DNA from: Paenibacillus typhae
GTDB taxonomy: Bacteria; Bacillota; Bacilli; Paenibacillales; Paenibacillaceae
Assembly (NCBI RefSeq): GCF_900099765.1
Contig: NZ_FNDX01000009.1
Coordinates: 1-64,000, forward strand
Length of the DNA stretch: 64,000 bases
Direction: 5' to 3'
Within the stretch, counting starts at the first letter, position 1. The number at the start of each line of letters is the position of its first letter. A model generated the notes under the pieces. It searched no databases and was not told the DNA's origin. It saw nothing but the letters and a program-made list of their open reading frames with translations. Below are positions 16,650 through 25,720 of this stretch, in pieces. A program made the position numbers and the translations under genes.

Positions 16650-18401
16650 ATGATTAAACTGCTTAAACATCTTGAGCCGAGGGAATGGGCCTTATTCGCT
16701 TTCAGCGTCTTGTTCATCGTTGCTCAGGTCTGGCTCGATCTGGAGCTGCCTGATTATATGAGCGATATCACCCGGCTAATCCAGACACCCGGAAGTAAGA
16801 TGTCCGAGATAGCCGCCACCGGGGGCTGGATGCTGCTCTGTGCACTGGGAAGTCTGGCCACCTCCATCATTGTCGCAGGGATTGCGGCGAAAATTGCCGC
16901 GAACTTTTCTGCCAGAGTTCGTTCCAGACTGTTTAACAAGGTGCAGTCCTTCTCGATGGAGGAAATCAACAGCTTCTCAACCGCTAGTCTGATAACCCGT
17001 TCAACCAATGACATTACCCAGGTACAGATGCTGATTGTTATTGGCCTGCAGCTGCTGATTAAGGCTCCACTGCTTGCCGTTTGGGCCATTCTCAAAATTA
17101 CCGGAAAAAGCTGGCAATGGTCGCTCGCCACAGGCACAGCCGTCGGTGTCCTGATCGTCATTGTCGGCATCTGTGTGGTACTGGTGCTGCCGAAATTCCA
17201 GAAGCTGCAGGTACTGACGGATAATCTGAACCGTGTAGCCAGAGAGAATCTTACAGGAATTCGGGTAATCCGTGCTTATAATGCCGAAAAATATCAGGAG
17301 GACAAATTTGGCACAGCGAACGATGAGCTGACCCGGACCAATCTGTTCGCAAACAATGTATTATCTGCCATGATGCCGAGCATTACCCTGATTATGAGCG
17401 GCCTTAGCCTGGCGATTTACTGGATCGGCGCAGTGATGATCCAATCTGCCGATGCCGGCGCCAAAATGGGCCTGTTCTCCGATATGATTGTCTTTTCTTC
17501 TTATGCGATGCAGGTCGTTATGGCCTTTATGATGCTGATCATCATCTTTATTCTCATGCCCCGTGCACATGTCTCGGCCAAGCGGATTAACGAGGTGCTG
17601 GAGACCCGGCCGAGCCTGACAGACGGTTCACTAACGGCCGCTCCTTCAAGCCACTCCGGCGAGGTGGAATTCCGGAATGTCAGCTTCAAATACCCGGATG
17701 CCGAGGATTATGTACTCAAGAACATCAGCTTTACGGCCAAGAAGGGGGAAACGGTGGCGTTTATCGGTTCAACCGGGTGCGGCAAAAGCACTGTCGTCAA
17801 CCTGATTCCACGCTTCTACGATGCTACATCCGGTGAAGTGCTTGTCGGCGGCATTAACGTAAATCAGTATGAACAGAGCGCATTGCGTAATAAAATGGGC
17901 TATGTCTCGCAAAAAGCAGTATTGTTCGGCGGCACGGTAACCTCCAATATTGCCTTCGGTGATAACGGCCGTGATCTGAATTCCGATGTGGTGGATGCTG
18001 TCTATACCTCACAGGCCGCAGATTTCGTAGAGAAAATGGACGGCAGCTACGATGCCCATATCGCCCAGGGCGGAACCAATCTGTCCGGCGGCCAGAAGCA
18101 GCGGCTGTCCATTGCACGGGCCATCGCCCGCCGTCCGGAAATTCTGATCTTTGACGACTCCTTCTCGGCGCTGGATTACAAGACAGACCGTAAACTGCGC
18201 AGCGAGCTGAAGAAGGAATCCCGGGGCACAACCATGCTGATTGTGGCACAGCGGATCGGTACGATCAAGGATGCGGACAAGATCATCGTCCTGGAAGCCG
18301 GGCAGATCGCCGGTATGGGAACACATGAAGAACTGATGGAATCCTGCAGCATTTATCAGGAAATCGCCTATTCACAGCTGTCGAAGGAGGAGCTTGCCTA
18401 A
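16650..18401 (+). CDS. ABC exporter half-transporter, subunit with degenerate ATP site
   Basis: A 583-residue half-transporter with six transmembrane helices (about 1-310) and an ATPase domain (about 335-575). Walker A is GSTGCGKST near residue 372 and the signature is LSGGQ. The Walker B run reads LIFDDSFSALD, so the catalytic Glu is replaced by Asp, and the H-loop reads IVAQRIGT, with Gln for His. These are the changes seen in the TM287-type subunit of heterodimeric exporters, in which one ATP site does not hydrolyse. The start at ATG 16650 was chosen for AAAGGAG 9 nt upstream. Its stop overlaps the start of the second subunit by one base. Drug or peptide export is likely. Confidence 0.87.
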   Translation: MIKLLKHLEPREWALFAFSVLFIVAQVWLDLELPDYMSDITRLIQTPGSKMSEIAATGGWMLLCALGSLATSIIVAGIAAKIAANFSARVRSRLFNKVQSFSMEEINSFSTASLITRSTNDITQVQMLIVIGLQLLIKAPLLAVWAILKITGKSWQWSLATGTAVGVLIVIVGICVVLVLPKFQKLQVLTDNLNRVARENLTGIRVIRAYNAEKYQEDKFGTANDELTRTNLFANNVLSAMMPSITLIMSGLSLAIYWIGAVMIQSADAGAKMGLFSDMIVFSSYAMQVVMAFMMLIIIFILMPRAHVSAKRINEVLETRPSLTDGSLTAAPSSHSGEVEFRNVSFKYPDAEDYVLKNISFTAKKGETVAFIGSTGCGKSTVVNLIPRFYDATSGEVLVGGINVNQYEQSALRNKMGYVSQKAVLFGGTVTSNIAFGDNGRDLNSDVVDAVYTSQAADFVEKMDGSYDAHIAQGGTNLSGGQKQRLSIARAIARRPEILIFDDSFSALDYKTDRKLRSELKKESRGTTMLIVAQRIGTIKDADKIIVLEAGQIAGMGTHEELMESCSIYQEIAYSQLSKEELA

Positions 18402-20161
18402 TGAAAAAGAAATCGGATCAGCCAAGCACCTGGAGCCGGCTACTCCAATATTGCCGTTCGCATATTCCTGTCATTTTGATTGCGGTCATAAGCGCAGCTG
18501 CGGGTACCATCCTCACTCTGCTTGGACCGGACCAGCTCTCGGAGCTGACCGATCTGATCACCGCAGGCATCGCTACCGGCATTGATCTGGATGCTGTTAC
18601 TTCAATCGGATTTTTCCTGATCTTCATTTATGCGCTTAGCGCTGTGCTGTCTCTGGGTCAAGGCCTTATCATGTCAATGGTCACGCAAAAAGTGTCCAGG
18701 AGCCTCAGAAGCGACCTGTCCCGTAAAATGAACCGTCTGCCGATCTCTTACTATAATAAGTCTGCAACCGGCGATATTCTGTCCCGGGTTACCAACGACG
18801 TGGATACCATCGGGCAGGCGCTGAACCAGAGCGTCGGTACCCTGGTTACAGCAATCGCACTGTTCGCCGGCTCCATGATCATGATGTTCAAGACCAATGT
18901 GATTATGACCCTCACGGGAATTGCCGCAACACTGATCGGCTTTGGCCTCATGTCCGTCTTAATGAAGAAATCACAGAAATATTTTCAGAGCCAGCAGGAA
19001 TTCCTGGGTAAAATCAACGGGCATGTCGAGGAGGTCTATACCGGACATACCGTTGTAAAAGCCTACAATGGGGAAGCGCAGATGCGCGAAACCTTCGATT
19101 CCCTGAACCAGTCGCTGAAGCAGAGCGTCTTCAAAGCGCAGTTTCTCTCCGGGCTGATGATGCCGCTGATGACCTTTATCGGGAATCTCGGGTATGTGGC
19201 CGTCTGTGTGGTCGGTGCTGTACTGGCGATCAACGGTTCCATCTCCTTTGGCGTCATTGTCGCTTTCATTATGTACGTCCGTTTCTTCACCCAGCCGCTT
19301 GCCCAGATGGCGCAGGCCGCACAAAATCTGCAGGCCGCTTCCGCTGCAAGCCGGCGTGTATTTGAATTTCTGGACGCAGAGGAAATGGATAATGAAGATC
19401 ACAAGAAGACCAGGCTGGTTACGGCAAAGGGCCATGTTACCTTTGAGCATGTGCAGTTTGCTTATGAAGAATCGGAGAATCCGGTTATTAAAGATTTCTC
19501 AACCGAGGTACAGCCCGGCCAGAAGATCGCCATCGTCGGCCCGACCGGTGCAGGCAAAACCACACTGATTAACCTGCTGATCCGTTTCAACGAGCTGACT
19601 GGCGGGGAAATCTACATCGACGGTTCACCGATCAGCAGCCTGACCAGAGAGAACATTCACGATCTCTTCTGTATGGTGCTGCAGGATACCTGGATGTTTG
19701 AAGGAACGGTAAGAGAGAACCTGGTGTATAACAAAACAGGCGTAACCGATGCCGAGATCGAAGCCGCCTGCCGCTCTGTCGGCCTGCACCATTTCATTCA
19801 GACCCTGAGCCACGGCTACGATACGGTCTTGAGCGATAAGGTCAATCTCTCAGCCGGCCAGAAGCAGCAGTTGACGATTGCCCGGGCGATGCTGAAAAAT
19901 GCGCCGATGCTCATTCTGGATGAGGCTACCAGCTCGGTCGATACGCGGACCGAGCTGCTGATCCAGCAGGCAATGGATAAGCTGATGGAAGGCAGAACCT
20001 CCTTCGTTATTGCCCACCGCCTGTCGACGATCAAGAATGCCGACGTCATTCTGGTACTGAAGGACGGCGATATACTGGAGAGCGGCAGCCACAGCGAGCT
20101 GCTGGCGAAGAACGGCTTCTATGCAGAGCTGTATAACAGCCAGTTTGAACAAGCCTCATAA
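18401..20161 (+). CDS. ABC exporter half-transporter, catalytic subunit
   Basis: The 586-residue partner has six helices (about 1-320) and a full ATPase domain: Walker A GPTGAGKTT near 379, Walker B LILDEATSSVDT with catalytic Glu near 505, and H-loop IAHRLSTI near 536. The signature is LSAGQ instead of LSGGQ; in such heterodimers this signature faces the partner's degenerate site, so the departures pair up as expected. It begins at the last base of the first subunit's stop (TAATG), so translation is coupled. Together they resemble BmrCD, LmrCD and TM287/288 multidrug exporters. A terminator follows. Confidence 0.88.
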   Translation: MKKKSDQPSTWSRLLQYCRSHIPVILIAVISAAAGTILTLLGPDQLSELTDLITAGIATGIDLDAVTSIGFFLIFIYALSAVLSLGQGLIMSMVTQKVSRSLRSDLSRKMNRLPISYYNKSATGDILSRVTNDVDTIGQALNQSVGTLVTAIALFAGSMIMMFKTNVIMTLTGIAATLIGFGLMSVLMKKSQKYFQSQQEFLGKINGHVEEVYTGHTVVKAYNGEAQMRETFDSLNQSLKQSVFKAQFLSGLMMPLMTFIGNLGYVAVCVVGAVLAINGSISFGVIVAFIMYVRFFTQPLAQMAQAAQNLQAASAASRRVFEFLDAEEMDNEDHKKTRLVTAKGHVTFEHVQFAYEESENPVIKDFSTEVQPGQKIAIVGPTGAGKTTLINLLIRFNELTGGEIYIDGSPISSLTRENIHDLFCMVLQDTWMFEGTVRENLVYNKTGVTDAEIEAACRSVGLHHFIQTLSHGYDTVLSDKVNLSAGQKQQLTIARAMLKNAPMLILDEATSSVDTRTELLIQQAMDKLMEGRTSFVIAHRLSTIKNADVILVLKDGDILESGSHSELLAKNGFYAELYNSQFEQAS

Positions 20162-20183
20162 TTCTTGGATTCACGTAAAAAAT

Positions 20184-20212
20184 AGGGTGTCCCGTCTGGG
20201 GACACCCTTTTG
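20184..20212. terminator. Terminator between the ABC exporter and cls
   Basis: AGGGTGTCCC and GGGACACCCT form a perfect stem with a short loop, followed by TTTTG on the plus strand and AAAAAA on the other side, so both convergent genes can use it. Confidence 0.85.
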
Positions 20213-20217
20213 TTATG

Positions 20218-21660
20218 CTAAAGAATCGGTGACAGCAGCCTCGCTACCGCCTCTTTAAACTTCAGCAGCTTCGGACGGGCCTCATATCGTTCGAGTGTCA
20301 GCTCCGTACAGGACATGCTGTCCTTCAGGAACAGCTCATGAAGCTCGCTGGCAATACCTTCATCGCAGACAAGCGCGTTAACCTCGAAATTCAGACGGAA
20401 GCTGCGGGTATCAATGTTCGTCGTGCCGACCGAAGCAATTTCCTCATCGACAACGATGGTTTTGGCGTGCATGAATCCCTTCTCATACTGCAGGATTTTG
20501 ACTCCGTACGGCAGCAGCTCACCGGCATGCGACAGCGTTGCCGGATATACAAACATATGGTCAGGCTTGTTCGGGATCATTATGCGCACATCTACCCCGG
20601 AGAGCAGCGCTATTTTGCAGGCATCCATAAAGCTGGCATCAGGTATGAAATAGGGGGTCTGGATGTAAATGCTCTTTTTGGCAGAGGCAATCAGCTTGAG
20701 GTACATATTCTTGAGATGCTCTGTCTGTGAATTGGGTCCGCTGGAGATAATCTGTACCACACTGCTGCCTGTGTGTTTCTCCATCGGGAGCGGGAGCTGC
20801 TCGGATTCTTCCTCGCCCCGGGGAGCTGCCTTGTTCCAATCCAGCAGAAACCGGCCGAGAATCTGATTGACCGCACTGCCTTTCATCCGGAAGTGGGTAT
20901 CACGCCAATACCCCATTTTCTTGTCCAGTCCCAGGTATTCATCCCCGACATTAAATCCGCCGATATAGGCAATCTCTCCGTCAATGATACACAGCTTGCG
21001 GTGATTGCGGTTGTTGATCCGCAGATTGATGAGCCGGAACAGTGACGGGAAGAATACCTCTACCTTGCCCCCATGTGCGATCAGGTCTTTAAAAAATGCA
21101 CGTGATGTCTGCCGCGAGCCGATCTCATCATACAGCAGCCTTACCGTTACGCCTGCTTTGGCCTTGGCGGTCAGCTCGTCCCGCAGTCTGCGGCCCAGCG
21201 CATCCGGCTGAATGATATAATACTGCACATTGATTTCCTTGGTTGCATTCCGGATATCCTGGAACATGGCATTGAATTTGGCTTCCCCGTCATCGAAGAT
21301 TTCAATTTCATTGTCGGATGTTATAAGCGCGTTGGAGGAGCGCAGATTCATTTTGAGCAAATCTGCATATTTGGCAGTAAGCCCCCCCTGGTAATCAACC
21401 GTCATGACCTGCTCATCAATGGCCGCCTGCAGATAGATCCGTTCTTCTGCGCTGAGCGCATAGAAGTTGCGCTTCTTGAGCTGTCTTCCGAAAAACACAT
21501 AGAAGAGAAAGCCGCCCACCGGAATGAAAAACAGGACCATGAGCCAGGCCCAGGTAGACCCGATGTCCCTGCGCTCAATAAAAACGACGACTCCGGCCAG
21601 AATAATATTAAGTACGGTGATAATAGATACAATTAGAGTGAAGATGCTGCTCCAATCCAT
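20218..21660 (-). CDS. cls: Cardiolipin synthase (phospholipase D family)
   Basis: A 480-residue membrane enzyme that joins two phosphatidylglycerols to cardiolipin and glycerol. Two N-terminal transmembrane segments (about 5-55) are followed by two HKD domains: NHRKLCIIDGEIAYIGG near residue 220 and HAKTIVVDEEIASVGTTN near 398. Length is typical of the bacterial ClsA/ClsB-type Firmicute enzymes. The ATG at 21660 is preferred over an upstream one, since AAAGGGG precedes it at a usable distance and nothing precedes the other. It is monocistronic and convergent with the ABC exporter. Confidence 0.9.
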   Translation of the reverse strand: MDWSSIFTLIVSIITVLNIILAGVVVFIERRDIGSTWAWLMVLFFIPVGGFLFYVFFGRQLKKRNFYALSAEERIYLQAAIDEQVMTVDYQGGLTAKYADLLKMNLRSSNALITSDNEIEIFDDGEAKFNAMFQDIRNATKEINVQYYIIQPDALGRRLRDELTAKAKAGVTVRLLYDEIGSRQTSRAFFKDLIAHGGKVEVFFPSLFRLINLRINNRNHRKLCIIDGEIAYIGGFNVGDEYLGLDKKMGYWRDTHFRMKGSAVNQILGRFLLDWNKAAPRGEEESEQLPLPMEKHTGSSVVQIISSGPNSQTEHLKNMYLKLIASAKKSIYIQTPYFIPDASFMDACKIALLSGVDVRIMIPNKPDHMFVYPATLSHAGELLPYGVKILQYEKGFMHAKTIVVDEEIASVGTTNIDTRSFRLNFEVNALVCDEGIASELHELFLKDSMSCTELTLERYEARPKLLKFKEAVARLLSPIL

Positions 21661-21761
21661 TGCCGCCTGAACCCCTTTCTGCTGCATGTTGTGTCATTTC
21701 AAATTGTAGATATCATTGCTGTGCGGGTCAATAACATTTTGTGATAGCTATTTATAACCAA

Positions 21762-21800
21762 ACAACCCCCTGCTCTAAGCATCGGCCTAGCAGGGGGTTC
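21762..21800 (-). terminator. Terminator of the manganese transporter operon
   Basis: AACCCCCTGCT (21764-21774) pairs with AGCAGGGGGTT (21789-21799), followed by GTTTGG on the minus strand, 44 nt past the mntA stop. Confidence 0.7.
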
Positions 21801-21843
21801 TATAATGAAGGTTTGATTCTCATTTAATCTATAAACCTAAATA

Positions 21844-22764
21844 TTATTGTCCTGATAAACCTTCTACCACCTTGTCGATATTCCACTGCATCATCCCAAG
21901 GTAAGTATCCCCCTCTTCGCCGTCTTTGGCGACTGAATCCGTGAAAATTCTGGAATGAATCGGCACCCCAGTCTCCGCAGAAACCGTCTCCATCGTCTTA
22001 GGGTTTACACTCGTCTCGAGGAACAGCGCCGGAATGCTGTTATCTTCGATAATTCCGATAATCCGGCTCATCTGCTCCGGTGTTCCCTGGCTATCGGTGT
22101 TAATCTCCCAGATAAAAGCGGACTCCAGTCCATAGGCCTGCGAAAAGTATTTAAATGCCCCTTCGCTCGTTACCAGAATACGTTTATCTTCAGGAAGCTG
22201 CTGCACAGCATCCTTTGCATATTGATCCAGACTGTTCAGCTCAGCAACATATTTTTCCTGATTGCTGCGGTAATATGCTTCGTTGTCAGGGTCCTGCTTA
22301 ATTACTTGTTCAGTTATGACAGATACATATTTAACAGCATTCTGGATGTCCAGCCAGGCATGGGGATCAACCTGTGATTCCTTGCCCTTTTCCGTCAGAT
22401 AGATCGGAGTCACAGCTTCGGTCAGAGCAAACGCGGCACCGTTTTTATTGGTTACATCGAGCAGATCCTGGAACCAACCTTTACCAGTCTCCAGATTCAT
22501 GCCGTTATAAAAGATCAGGTCTGCCCCGGATACCTTGCTTGTGTCCGCAGGCAGCGGATCATACATATGCGGATCGGTTCCGACAGGGACAAGGCTGTAG
22601 ACCTCCGCCTTATCGCCGGCAATATTCTCAGCCATATCCGCGATGATGGAATAGGTTGCTACAATCTGGAGCTTATCCTTATCTCCTCTTCCGGCGGTAG
22701 TATTGGAGCAGGCAGCAAGCAGCAGGAGCAGCAGAGAAAGCGGCAGCAGCAATATTTTCTTCAT
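21844..22764 (-). CDS. mntA: Manganese ABC transporter substrate-binding lipoprotein (PsaA/MntA type)
   Basis: A 306-residue extracellular lipoprotein; the signal peptide ends in the lipobox LAAC with Cys19. The metal ligands are His66 (DPHMYDP), His135 (DPHAWLD), Glu201 (TSEGAFKYF) and Asp276 (FTDSV). A Glu in the third position marks the Mn(II)-binding PsaA/MntC group; zinc binders have His there and usually a His-rich loop, which is absent. It is third in the ATPase-permease-binding protein operon, overlapping the permease by 4 nt. An MntR-type operator upstream of the operon agrees with manganese as substrate. Confidence 0.88.
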   Translation of the reverse strand: MKKILLLPLSLLLLLLAACSNTTAGRGDKDKLQIVATYSIIADMAENIAGDKAEVYSLVPVGTDPHMYDPLPADTSKVSGADLIFYNGMNLETGKGWFQDLLDVTNKNGAAFALTEAVTPIYLTEKGKESQVDPHAWLDIQNAVKYVSVITEQVIKQDPDNEAYYRSNQEKYVAELNSLDQYAKDAVQQLPEDKRILVTSEGAFKYFSQAYGLESAFIWEINTDSQGTPEQMSRIIGIIEDNSIPALFLETSVNPKTMETVSAETGVPIHSRIFTDSVAKDGEEGDTYLGMMQWNIDKVVEGLSGQ

Positions 22765-23603
22765 CGTGTCTTCAATCCTTTCCCGAGGAAATTGTTTTTG
22801 GGCGATAAGATAAAGGAAACCGCAAACAGTGCCATGCCCACCAGTACAATTGTGGCACTTGTCGGCAGATTATACCGGAAGCTCACGATAACTCCAGCTA
22901 TCCCGGATACGGCGCCAACCGCCGAGGCCAGCATAATCATGTGAAACAGCGTCTTGGTCCACAAGTACGAGGTAGCTGCCGGGATAACCAGCATTGCTAT
23001 AACCAGAACGATGCCGACCTGTGACAACGAGGATACGGTAACTACAGAGAGCAGCATCATCAGCAGATAATGATAGAAGCCTGTCTTCAGCCCGTAAGCT
23101 TTGGCCACCACCGGATCAAATGAGCTGATCAGCAGCTCCTTATATAACAAAGTGATAATGGCAATGACAACAAGCATGATAATAAAAGATTGGGTAAGCT
23201 CGGATTGCGGAACCGCCAGAATGTTGCCGAACAGGATATGTGTCAGGTCAAGCCCGCTCCGCGCAAAGGTAATCAGAACGATGCCTAGTGCGAAAAAAGA
23301 GCTAAGAATGATGCCGATGGACGTATCGCTTTTGATATTGCTGCGGCTGGTTATAAATTGAATCAGTATGGCTGCCAGCAGTCCGAACAGGGATGCACCC
23401 AGCAGAATGTTGATGCCCAGTATATAAGATAGCGCAACCCCGGGCAGAACAGCATGGGATAAGGCATCGCCCATCAGCGACATTTTGCGGAGTACGATAA
23501 AGCTGCCCAGCGCGCCGGACACAATGCCGAGGATAACCGCCGACAGTCCGGCGTTAAGGGCATACACGGGAATGTCCAGTAAGTCGGATAAAAGATTAAT
23601 CAT
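22761..23603 (-). CDS. Manganese ABC transporter permease
   Basis: A 280-residue permease of the metal-type ABC-3 family with about eight or nine membrane helices; the conserved GDALSHAVLPGVALSY block is near residue 47 and VIPAATSYLWTK near 210. The ATG at 23603 was preferred to a GTG three codons upstream. It overlaps the ATPase gene by 8 nt and the binding protein gene by 4 nt, so the operon is tightly coupled. Only one permease gene is present, so it probably acts as a homodimer. Confidence 0.86.
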   Translation of the reverse strand: MINLLSDLLDIPVYALNAGLSAVILGIVSGALGSFIVLRKMSLMGDALSHAVLPGVALSYILGINILLGASLFGLLAAILIQFITSRSNIKSDTSIGIILSSFFALGIVLITFARSGLDLTHILFGNILAVPQSELTQSFIIMLVVIAIITLLYKELLISSFDPVVAKAYGLKTGFYHYLLMMLLSVVTVSSLSQVGIVLVIAMLVIPAATSYLWTKTLFHMIMLASAVGAVSGIAGVIVSFRYNLPTSATIVLVGMALFAVSFILSPKNNFLGKGLKTR

Positions 23604-24342
23604 GCGCCTCACCCCCCGCCCCTCGGATGATCACATTGCCCAAGGAAGCTCCATACGCTCTGCGGATATTACCGGTGGTGAACGTATCGCCAACATCGCC
23701 AAAGGCAATCAGCTTTTTATTGAGAATGATGATTTTGTCAAAATAGTCCTCGACCTCATGCAGGTCATGATGAACGATGAGGATGGTCTTGCCCTCAGCC
23801 CGCAGCTGCTTGAGCAGCTTGACGATAATCGTCTCGCTGACCAGATCAATGCCGACAAACGGCTCGTCGAGGAAAAAAACCTCCGCCTGCTGGGCGAGCG
23901 CCCTTGCTATAAACACCCGCTGCAGCTGTCCCCCTGACAGATTACTGATCTGCCGGTTCGCGAGATCCCCGATATCCACCATTGCCATGCAGCGCTCGGC
24001 GATCTCCTGCTCCTTTTTACCGGGACGCCGGAACAGCTTCAGGCCTGGGTAGGTTCCTGTTAAAACCGTATTGCGTACTGTAATCGGGAACGACAGGTCA
24101 ATATCATTCTTTTGCGGTACATAGGCAATTCGCCGCTTCCAGCCGGATATATCTGTCCCGTTAATATTTACGGAGCCGCTCCGTTTTTTGACGACCTCAA
24201 GCAGTGCCTTGATAAAGGTTGATTTACCTGCGCCGTTCGGCCCGATAATGCCGACAGAATAACCCAAAGGGATGTTCAGATCAATGCTCTCCAGCACCGG
24301 GTTGCCGAAATAGTCCACATTCAGGTCTTTAATTTCGATCAC
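23596..24342 (-). CDS. Manganese ABC transporter ATP-binding protein
   Basis: A 248-residue ATPase with Walker A GPNGAGKST near residue 38, signature LSGGQLQRV, Walker B VFFLDEPFVGID and an H-loop VHHDLHEV. It drives Mn(II) uptake with the permease and lipoprotein that follow. The GTG at 24342 is chosen since AGGAGAG lies 6 nt before it and VIEIKDLNVDY is the normal family start; the frame extending to 24417 would run into the operator region. First gene of the operon under the TTGACA/TATATT promoter. Confidence 0.87.
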   Translation of the reverse strand: MIEIKDLNVDYFGNPVLESIDLNIPLGYSVGIIGPNGAGKSTFIKALLEVVKKRSGSVNINGTDISGWKRRIAYVPQKNDIDLSFPITVRNTVLTGTYPGLKLFRRPGKKEQEIAERCMAMVDIGDLANRQISNLSGGQLQRVFIARALAQQAEVFFLDEPFVGIDLVSETIIVKLLKQLRAEGKTILIVHHDLHEVEDYFDKIIILNKKLIAFGDVGDTFTTGNIRRAYGASLGNVIIRGAGGEAHD

Positions 24343-24422
24343 AGTATTCTCTCCTGTCCGATGAACTTTTTCACGCACAACTATTTTATAGTGGGGTAAA
24401 ATTATTTCTCTGTACAATATTT

Positions 24423-24438
24423 GTTTCCTTCAGGAAAC
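24423..24438. promoter_or_regulatory. MntR-type operator of the manganese transporter
   Basis: GTTTCCT-TC-AGGAAAC is a perfect 7-bp palindrome with AT-rich flanks, resembling the Bacillus MntR box (AGGAAACT half-sites). It starts about 10 bp downstream of the predicted transcript start, where bound repressor would block transcription. Manganese-loaded MntR is the likely ligand; its gene is not in this window. Confidence 0.65.
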
Positions 24439-24454
24439 TTATATTCTTAAGTAC

Positions 24455-24483
24455 AATATATTTAACCCAGAGAAAATTGTCAA
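24455..24483 (-). promoter_or_regulatory. Sigma-A promoter of the manganese operon
   Basis: On the minus strand TTGACA (24483-24478) and TATATT (24460-24455) are 17 bp apart, a near-consensus promoter directed to the ATPase gene at 24342. Confidence 0.75.
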
Positions 24484-24540
24484 TATTATTTTAAATTTTT
24501 CGGATCTCTGAGAATGAGAATATCGTTATGTTTGCAGCGC

Positions 24541-24579
24541 AAAAAAGCCCGGCCCGTCAAATCGACGGACTGGGCTTTA
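24541..24579 (-). terminator. Terminator after the sorbitol-type dehydrogenase
   Basis: On the minus strand AAAGCCCAGTCCGTCG pairs across a short AT loop with the GC-rich arm ending in GGGCTTTTTT, 30 nt past the stop at 24609. Confidence 0.8.
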
Positions 24580-24608
24580 AGATGTATCAAATAATTATCA
24601 GTGCAGAG

Positions 24609-25649
24609 TTATCCCATTTTGATGACGGCCTTGACGACCTCTTCTTTGTTATCGATGACAAAATCAAACGCCTTTTGGGATTCTTCAAAGCTGAATTCGT
24701 GCGTAACGATGCCCTTAACATCGATTTTGCCGCCTGAAATCGCACCAATTGCAGCCGGATACAGGTTGCGGTAACGGAAGACCGATTTGATGTCAGCCTC
24801 TTTGAACATAATCTGCATGAAATCAAAGTCAATGATATCCTTGGCCGCCAGGCCCACAAGTACAATGCTGCCGCCCCGTTTGACCAGATAAGGCGTCTGT
24901 TTGACCGTATGCTCACTGCCGGCAGTTTCGATTACTTTATCCATGCCTGCCCCATCCGTCAGTGCAGCGACTACCCCGAGCACATCTTCCTGTCTGGCGT
25001 TGATGACTTGCGTAGCACCGAGGCGCTTGGCTGCTTCCAGCCGCTTCTCGATAATGTCGACCACTACGATGTCGGTTGCACCAAAGGCTTTGCAGGCCAG
25101 CAGCGTGACAAGCCCGATGCAGCCTGCGCCCAGAATAACGACACGATCGCCAAGCCTGATACCGCCTTGCGCTGCTGCATGGAGTCCCACCGACAGCGGC
25201 TCAACCAGTGCGCCTTCTTCCGAGGAGACGTTGTCCGGCAGCTTGAACGCCATATTTTCCGGGAATGCGATATAATCCATAAGGCAGCCGTGATAAGGCG
25301 GGGTCGCGAGAAATTGTACATCAGGACACAGATTATACTTTCCGCTCTTGCAGAACTCGCATTGGCCGCAGGTAATTCCAGGCTCCAGCGCTACCCGGTC
25401 ACCAACCTGCAGATGCTTCACCCCGGAGCCAAGCTGAACCACCTTGCCCGCACACTCATGACCCAGGATAAAATCTCCCTCGACTACAAAATCACCGATC
25501 CGGCCATGCTCCAGATAATGTACATCCGAGCCGCAGATCCCCACATATTCCAGCTTGACTATAACCTCACCTTCAGCCGGCACCGGCATCTCGATTTCTC
25601 TCATTTCCATTTTCTTGAGTTCGGTCATATAAAAAGCCCTGTTCTTCAT
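24609..25649 (-). CDS. Zinc-containing polyol dehydrogenase (sorbitol/xylitol dehydrogenase type)
   Basis: A 346-residue medium-chain dehydrogenase that would oxidise a polyol to a ketose with NAD+. Catalytic zinc ligands appear as GICGSD, GHEC and the Glu of ALVEPLSVG; the structural zinc is bound by CGQCEFCKSGKYNLC near residue 97. The Rossmann motif GAGCIGL and the acidic end of the next strand (IVVVDII) point to NAD. GGAGAG precedes the ATG. Upstream lie a decayed sugar ABC ATPase and a ROK repressor, so this appears to be the surviving gene of a polyol uptake and use operon. Sorbitol, xylitol and L-iditol cannot be told apart here. Confidence 0.78.
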   Translation of the reverse strand: MKNRAFYMTELKKMEMREIEMPVPAEGEVIVKLEYVGICGSDVHYLEHGRIGDFVVEGDFILGHECAGKVVQLGSGVKHLQVGDRVALEPGITCGQCEFCKSGKYNLCPDVQFLATPPYHGCLMDYIAFPENMAFKLPDNVSSEEGALVEPLSVGLHAAAQGGIRLGDRVVILGAGCIGLVTLLACKAFGATDIVVVDIIEKRLEAAKRLGATQVINARQEDVLGVVAALTDGAGMDKVIETAGSEHTVKQTPYLVKRGGSIVLVGLAAKDIIDFDFMQIMFKEADIKSVFRYRNLYPAAIGAISGGKIDVKGIVTHEFSFEESQKAFDFVIDNKEEVVKAVIKMG

Positions 25650-25720
25650 TATGGTCTCTCCTTCCGTAATTAGCCAGGTTGCGGGCCTGTATAGGACTCC
25701 CGATCCTGACGTGCTGTTAG

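Noticed and set aside
21844..24342. Zinc (ZnuABC/AdcABC) transporter
   Set aside because: Third ligand is Glu, no His-rich loop, and the operator resembles MntR, not Zur, boxes.
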